Source of the DNA: Epiperipatus broadwayi
Lineage: Eukaryota > Onychophora > Udeonychophora > Euonychophora > Peripatidae
Direction: 5' to 3'
DNA: 64,000 nucleotides
Assembly (NCBI GenBank): GCA_028023455.1
Contig: JAQFVV010001041.1
Coordinates: forward strand, 1-64,000
The translations under genes and the position numbers were made by a program. Below, piece by piece: positions 62,001 to 64,000 of the stretch (position 1 is the stretch's first letter; every line of letters begins with the position of its first letter). The notes beneath the pieces are model-generated. The model ran no database searches, had not been told where the DNA came from, and saw only the letters and a list, made by a program, of their open reading frames with translations.

Positions 62001-63000
62001 TCAAACAGCAGTTACTAAAAACAAACAAAAAATACATTAAATACGATAATGATTATTGCTAATCATTTTCTAAACTAGAAATTATCTCTAGCAAAAATAT
62101 AAACTTTAAATCTCAGTTAAAAAATACATAAGATTTTTTAATAATAATTGGTATAGAAAAATAAAATAGTTGTGTGGTTGTAAAATTAGAAATGCTGTGT
62201 TTAGTTTTCCTTGGTTGTAAAACTGTAATAAAGTAGCCTGCTCACGAATTCCACAGGCTGCCACTGATAAACACATTACACATTTACATACATATGCATT
62301 TATCAATAATTAAGTTAACTACAATTGCCATTAAACAACAGTAAAATATCACAGGAACTCATATGTCTAACTCTGTCATACAAAATGAGCATCATTTTGT
62401 CTGAAGTCATTAAGAACTTATATGCAAAATAAGTAGAATGAAAAATTTTGTGCATTGCAGATATAAATAAAATTATATTACCAGTACTTCAGACAAAGTA
62501 AAACTACTCTTCATTAACAGATATACAATGTTTTTGAAAGCTTTCAGTATTCTTTATCTGGAAAATAGAGTGATTCTTATTTTTAATAAATTTATATAAA
62601 ATTTCTTGCTGTATATTTTTTATATTACAGACTTGTATAGAACTTTAATTATTAAAGTTTATAATAAAACATAATACCGAATATAATCAAATTTTATAAA
62701 AATTGTAATAAAAAAATAATAATTAAAAAATAATTAAGAATTTAGTGATATAATAATAAAATTAAGAATAGATAAAATATGTATTTATAAAAAAGTTTAA
62801 CATAATATACAAATATATAAAAATAAATAAATATACGAAGAATAGATGAATAAGTATCTAGATAGATGAAATACTCATATAATTGTCAAATCTCACTCTT
62901 AACTTTTTGATATTTTTTATCGCGATCTTATTTTCTACATATTCTCAATAAATTACTAAAAGTATATTAACAACTTTATTATGTTAAAAATTATTATATT
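59074..63000. other. AT-rich, no gene seen
   Basis: Nothing recognised beyond short (CA)n at 60838-60851 and AT-rich low complexity. The open frames 60760-61005, 61759-62040 and 62106-62306 have no domain and no splice or context support. Confidence 0.5.
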
Positions 63001-63650
63001 TTTAATCAACTGCAGAATAAAGGTCTCTCCAGGGTTAATCCAATTTCTTCAATTTATAGTTTTTTTTCCATATCAGTTAAGAAAACTTCTCTCATCCCCC
63101 TGTCATTTTCTAGGTTTTTTTGTATTGTCTTGCAATTCAATTTGATACAACTCTCCAACTATTATTATCAGTCGAGTTTCATTTCAGTGTTTTAATTCTT
63201 TCAAAGCTCTACCGAATTTGATACAATGATAGAGTGGCAAATTAGAGCTAAAATCCATGCCTAGCTCAGACACTTCTGGTGCTCAAACAGTTTTTGAATT
63301 ATGAGCAGTTAATTAGCATCATTTCAAAAATGTCAGTGATACCTATTTATTTCCTCCCTAAATTTTTTCCTTTAATTGTGATCCGTTTTTGTTACCTCTA
63401 ACATATATCTATCAGTTCTACTGTTGTGTGGTTTAAAGTTTCTGTATTACTTTCAACTTTTCTTTTCAAAAGCAGAGATATATTTCTTTTTAATATCAAG
63501 TTATTTCTAGGAGAAACACTCCATCCTAATTAAATTATATGATTAATTTAATTTATGTTTTCAACTGTGTTAATAATGTGACCAAGATATTACAGATGAT
63601 AACACATTCTAATTCCTGATTATCAATGTTTATTTTTTTAGCTCTGTAAC
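63001..63650 (-). mobile_element. RTE-type LINE, 3' fragment with a small insertion
   Basis: The plus-strand blocks CAGAATAAAGGTCTCTCCA (63014), TTTCAATGATGTCAGT-like, and GTGGTTTAAAGTTTCTGTATT (63429) line up in order with 28130, 28360 and 28445 of the larger RTE copy. The minus strand is the coding sense. An insert at 63206-63328 interrupts the match. Confidence 0.7.
63206..63328. mobile_element. Short insertion in the RTE fragment
   Basis: About 120 bp with no counterpart in the 28-kb RTE copy, flanked by TTTCAAA at 63199-63205 and 63322-63328. The minus strand ends with TTGATACAAAT-like and CGGTAGAGC sequence. The family is unknown; a SINE or small DNA element is possible. Confidence 0.45.
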
Positions 63651-63681
63651 AAACTATTGAAAATGAATATAATTTTTTTAT

Positions 63682-63853
63682 GTAAATAGAGTGGTTTAAA
63701 CTCAGGATTTTTCAGTCTATTCATTTTCCATTCTATCTCAAGTAACCGATACACATAATCACACACATGCAAAAAAGATAATACATATCAGTTGCTTGAG
63801 ATATAGTGAAAGATGAATAGACTGAAAAATCCTGAGTTCAATCCTCTATTTAC
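63682..63853. mobile_element. Hairpin element (about 64-bp arms, 44-bp loop)
   Basis: Left arm 63682-63746 (GTAAATAGAGTGGTTTAAAC onward) and right arm 63791-63853 are reverse complements with about seven mismatches. The loop 63747-63790 contains (CA)n. The right arm holds GAGTTCAATCCTC, which looks like a pol III B box. No target duplication is obvious. It may be a foldback MITE or an inverted pair of tRNA-like halves. Confidence 0.7.
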
Positions 63854-64000
63854 CTCTACAGAAAAAATTTAGTATACTATCTTAAAATTATAATCTTTTT
63901 ATTTTTAATTTTATTTTCTTGCTCTTCTAGGCTGTGAAACATCCACTTCTTTTCAAGATCTAAAACTCTTATATAAACTTCATTTATTTTTATTCTTTTA

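Noticed and set aside
61759-62040. 93-codon plus-strand ORF
   Set aside because: AT-rich composition, no domain, no splice or promoter evidence.
1-64000. CRISPR arrays, operons, bacterial promoters or rRNA
   Set aside because: Direct repeats seen are transposon copies, LTRs or microsatellites; no regular spacer pattern and no bacterial gene organisation.

Overview
This window looks like gene-poor, strongly AT-rich DNA from an animal nuclear genome, most likely an invertebrate with a large, repeat-dense genome. There are no operons, Shine-Dalgarno signals or dense bacterial ORFs. The recognisable coding sequence is almost entirely eukaryotic transposable elements: several non-LTR retrotransposon types, a Ty3/gypsy-like LTR element, hAT and pogo/Tigger-like DNA transposons, and tRNA-derived SINE copies. 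Long AT microsatellites and poly(A/T) runs are everywhere. I cannot assign phylum or species from the sequence alone.

Layout. 1-4.9 kb: a minus-strand LINE with a very long ORF1, an apurinic-like endonuclease and the start of the reverse transcriptase; it runs off the left edge. 5.7-7.1 kb and 19.5-20.8 kb: two copies, in opposite orientation, of a 1.3-kb TA-flanked DNA element with no ORF. 9.8-11.7 kb: a large foldback (inverted-repeat) element carrying a tRNA-SINE insertion and a LINE 3'-end insertion, each with its own target-site duplication. 12.2-17 kb: decayed LINE fragments on both strands. 27.2-27.6 kb: a 398-bp non-autonomous hAT element with a perfect 8-bp target duplication. 28.1-30.9 kb: a degraded RTE-type LINE on the minus strand. 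33.3 kb: a second tRNA-like SINE head. 36.0-37.5 kb: a probable solo LTR. 40.4 kb: a remnant of a Tigger/jerky-like transposase. 45.4-54.7 kb: a complete but inactivated Ty3/gypsy-like element, minus strand, with 1.7-2.0-kb LTRs, polypurine tract, gag, protease, RT, RNase H and integrase remnants, and a tandemly duplicated leader. 55.1-59.1 kb: a 3.9-kb hAT transposon with terminal repeats, an 8-bp target duplication and a frameshifted transposase. 63.0-63.9 kb: an RTE 3' fragment and a perfect-looking hairpin element.

The most striking feature sits inside the 5' LTR of the gypsy element. It is a 245-bp insertion flanked by a 12-bp direct repeat. It contains a sequence (54499-54556) that folds by eye into a type I hammerhead ribozyme with all invariant core positions, a 4-bp stem II, a two-part stem I with internal loop, and a very short stem III. 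This is the arrangement known from Penelope-like elements and animal retrozymes.

Only two segments look like possible host exons: 18834-19181 (minus), whose translation resembles a netrin-like (NTR) module, and about 30930-31023 (minus), a GC-richer stretch behind a good splice acceptor. Both are tentative. Everything else is intergenic or intronic AT-rich sequence in which I see no gene.
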